The translations under genes and the position numbers were made by a program. A stretch of 8,180 bases of DNA, from contig DAOVTG010000106.1 of NCBI GenBank assembly GCA_030633185.1, positions 1 through 8,180 of the forward strand, read 5' to 3'. The notes under the pieces are model-generated. The model did no database searches. It was not told where the DNA came from and worked only from the letters and a program-made list of their open reading frames with translations. Positions 6,962 to 8,180 of this stretch are shown here, in pieces. This stretch comes from Deltaproteobacteria bacterium. Lineage in GTDB: Bacteria; Desulfobacterota; Anaeroferrophillalia; Anaeroferrophillales; Tharpellaceae. Positions within the stretch are counted from its first letter, which is position 1. Each line of letters starts with the position of its first letter.

Positions 6962-6977
6962 CAGTTAACGTTAACTG
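6962..6977. promoter_or_regulatory. Perfect 16-bp palindrome before the CaiB/BaiF gene, possible operator
   Basis: CAGTTAACGTTAACTG reads the same on both strands and ends 8 bases before the ATG at 6986. It sits in the short space between the terminator and the gene, where a repressor site could block transcription or a hairpin could cover the start region. The type of binding protein cannot be told and no promoter boxes are clear. Confidence 0.45.
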
Positions 6978-6985
6978 ATTGGAAA

Positions 6986-8176
6986 ATGTTGAAAAATCAA
7001 CCATATGATCTTTTAAAAGGCCTCAAGGTATTGGATCTTACCCGTCTTCTGCCGGGGCCTTTTTGCAGTATGGTACTGGCTGATTACGGGGCTGAGGTTT
7101 TAAAGATCGAAGCTCCGGGCGAAGGTGACTATCTGCGTAGCTGGGCCCCTTTGGTCGATGGTACCAGCGCCTTTTTTCTGGCGGTTAACCGCAACAAACG
7201 TTCTCTGACTCTTAATCTCAAGGAAGCCGACGGACGTAAACTTTTTAAAAAACTTCTGCTTGAGTATGATGTCGTTCTTGAAAGTTTCCGTCCGGGAGTC
7301 ATGGAACGGCTTGGTTGCGGTTATCAAGAGCTTGCAGATATTAAGCCTAGCCTTATTTATTGCTCTATCAGCGGTTATGGACAATCCGGGCCGGAGGCCT
7401 TAAAGGCGGGGCATGACCTTAATTATATGGCTGAAACCGGGGTTTTAAATACAACCTCAAGTCGTGAGATTACGGCTCTTTCCGGAATCCAGGTCGCCGA
7501 TGTGGCAGGCGGCGCTCTCTATGCCGTCAGTGCCGTGCTGGCCGCTTATATCCGGGTCTTAAAAGGGGGGCGGGGAGCCTGTCTTGATATTTCGATGACC
7601 GATGGTTTGGTCAGTATGCTGCCTCTACTTTCGGCTTATCACTACACTTTGGGAATGGAGCCCGGACCCGATACCACGATTTTCAACGGTCAGCTGGCCT
7701 GTTATCATATCTACAGAACCCAAGATGGTCGTGAGATCGCTTTAGGTGCACTCGAAGAGAAATTCTGGCACAATTTCTGCCGGGCCGTTGATCGTGATGA
7801 TCTTCTTGACGGCGATCATCAAGAGCTGGCCCGCCAGGATGAACTAAAAAAAGAGCTTGCGGCAATTTTTGCGGGCCGGGATGCCGATCAGTGGCAGACT
7901 CTGCTGGCTGGTCGGGATACCTGTTGTGAAGTGCTTCGAACTATGACTGAAGTTCATGCCGATCCCCATTTCAGAGAGCGCGGTATGTTTTGGCGGCTGC
8001 CTCTTGAAAATGGCGGCGAACTGGTGCAGACCAATTGTGCGCTTATGGTTGATGGAAGCAAGCCAACCCAGCATCGACCAGCCCCAAAACTTGGTCAGCA
8101 CACTGTTGAGATACTTAGTGATTTGGGTTACGATCAGAATTCGATTTTGACATTGCGTGAGCGTGGTGTAATTTGA
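6986..8176 (+). CDS. CaiB/BaiF-family protein, alpha-methylacyl-CoA racemase-like
   Basis: The 396-residue product begins with a typical family III CoA-transferase start (GLKVLDLTRLLPGPFCS) and keeps family stretches such as DYGAEVLKIE, NRNKRSLTL and SISGYGQSGP. The residues used by alpha-methylacyl-CoA racemase (His and Asp in GHDxNY, Asp in ADxxGG, Glu in GAxE) are all present: H143-D144, D172 in VADVAGG and E257 in GALEEKFW, at spacings nearly equal to the mycobacterial and human enzymes. This favours a racemase/epimerase of 2-methylacyl-CoA thioesters over a true CoA transferase, although annotation pipelines usually call such genes CoA transferases. The enzyme would be cytoplasmic. The upstream Shine-Dalgarno is poor (GGA only 3 bases from the ATG), and a terminator separates the gene from the redox cluster, so it is probably its own unit. 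Confidence 0.88.
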   Translation: MLKNQPYDLLKGLKVLDLTRLLPGPFCSMVLADYGAEVLKIEAPGEGDYLRSWAPLVDGTSAFFLAVNRNKRSLTLNLKEADGRKLFKKLLLEYDVVLESFRPGVMERLGCGYQELADIKPSLIYCSISGYGQSGPEALKAGHDLNYMAETGVLNTTSSREITALSGIQVADVAGGALYAVSAVLAAYIRVLKGGRGACLDISMTDGLVSMLPLLSAYHYTLGMEPGPDTTIFNGQLACYHIYRTQDGREIALGALEEKFWHNFCRAVDRDDLLDGDHQELARQDELKKELAAIFAGRDADQWQTLLAGRDTCCEVLRTMTEVHADPHFRERGMFWRLPLENGGELVQTNCALMVDGSKPTQHRPAPKLGQHTVEILSDLGYDQNSILTLRERGVI

Positions 8177-8180
8177 TTTA

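Overview
The window looks like part of the chromosome of an anaerobic, respiring bacterium rich in c-type cytochromes and iron-sulfur proteins, most likely Desulfobacterota (delta-proteobacterial type) or a close relative. This rests on the gene families (an HdrD/DsrK-like CCG-domain protein, multiheme cytochromes, NrfD-like and molybdopterin-like subunits, a CaiB/BaiF enzyme), not on a marker gene, so the taxonomic call is tentative. All genes are on the + strand and there is no gene-free stretch over 300 bases.

Region 1 (1-3761) is a tight run of four genes whose ends overlap: the 3' part of an iron-sulfur protein with two CCG (non-cubane cluster) domains; a seven-heme cytochrome c with a signal peptide and a C-terminal membrane helix; a protein with four [4Fe-4S] motifs; and an eight-helix NrfD-family quinone-reactive membrane protein. 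The order CCG protein, cytochrome c, four-cluster ferredoxin, NrfD matches the K-J-O-P part of DsrMKJOP, and the same parts occur in Hmc complexes.

Region 2 (3760-3967) is a 206-base gap filled mainly by a 128-base imperfect palindrome resembling a MITE or REP-type element. Its first bases supply part of the stop codon of the NrfD gene. A short leader follows.

Region 3 (3968-6906) holds a Tat-exported molybdopterin-oxidoreductase-family subunit, which keeps its N-terminal [4Fe-4S] motif but shows no cysteine at the expected metal-ligand position, overlapping a NapC/NrfH-like cytochrome with six heme motifs, one of them CX4CH. A hairpin-plus-T terminator closes the unit.

Region 4 (6962-8176) is a separate unit: a perfect 16-base palindrome just upstream of a CaiB/BaiF-family gene whose catalytic residues match alpha-methylacyl-CoA racemase.

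Read together, the first six genes could build one membrane complex. The Tat-carrying molybdopterin-like subunit and the ferredoxin subunit would sit at the periplasmic face of the NrfD protein as in Psr/Qrc enzymes, 13 hemes c would exchange electrons with periplasmic partners, and the CCG protein would link to a cytoplasmic thiol/disulfide or flavoprotein couple. This combination of DsrMKJOP/Hmc-like and Qrc/alternative-complex-III-like parts is the main point of interest. Substrate and direction of electron flow cannot be read from the sequence.
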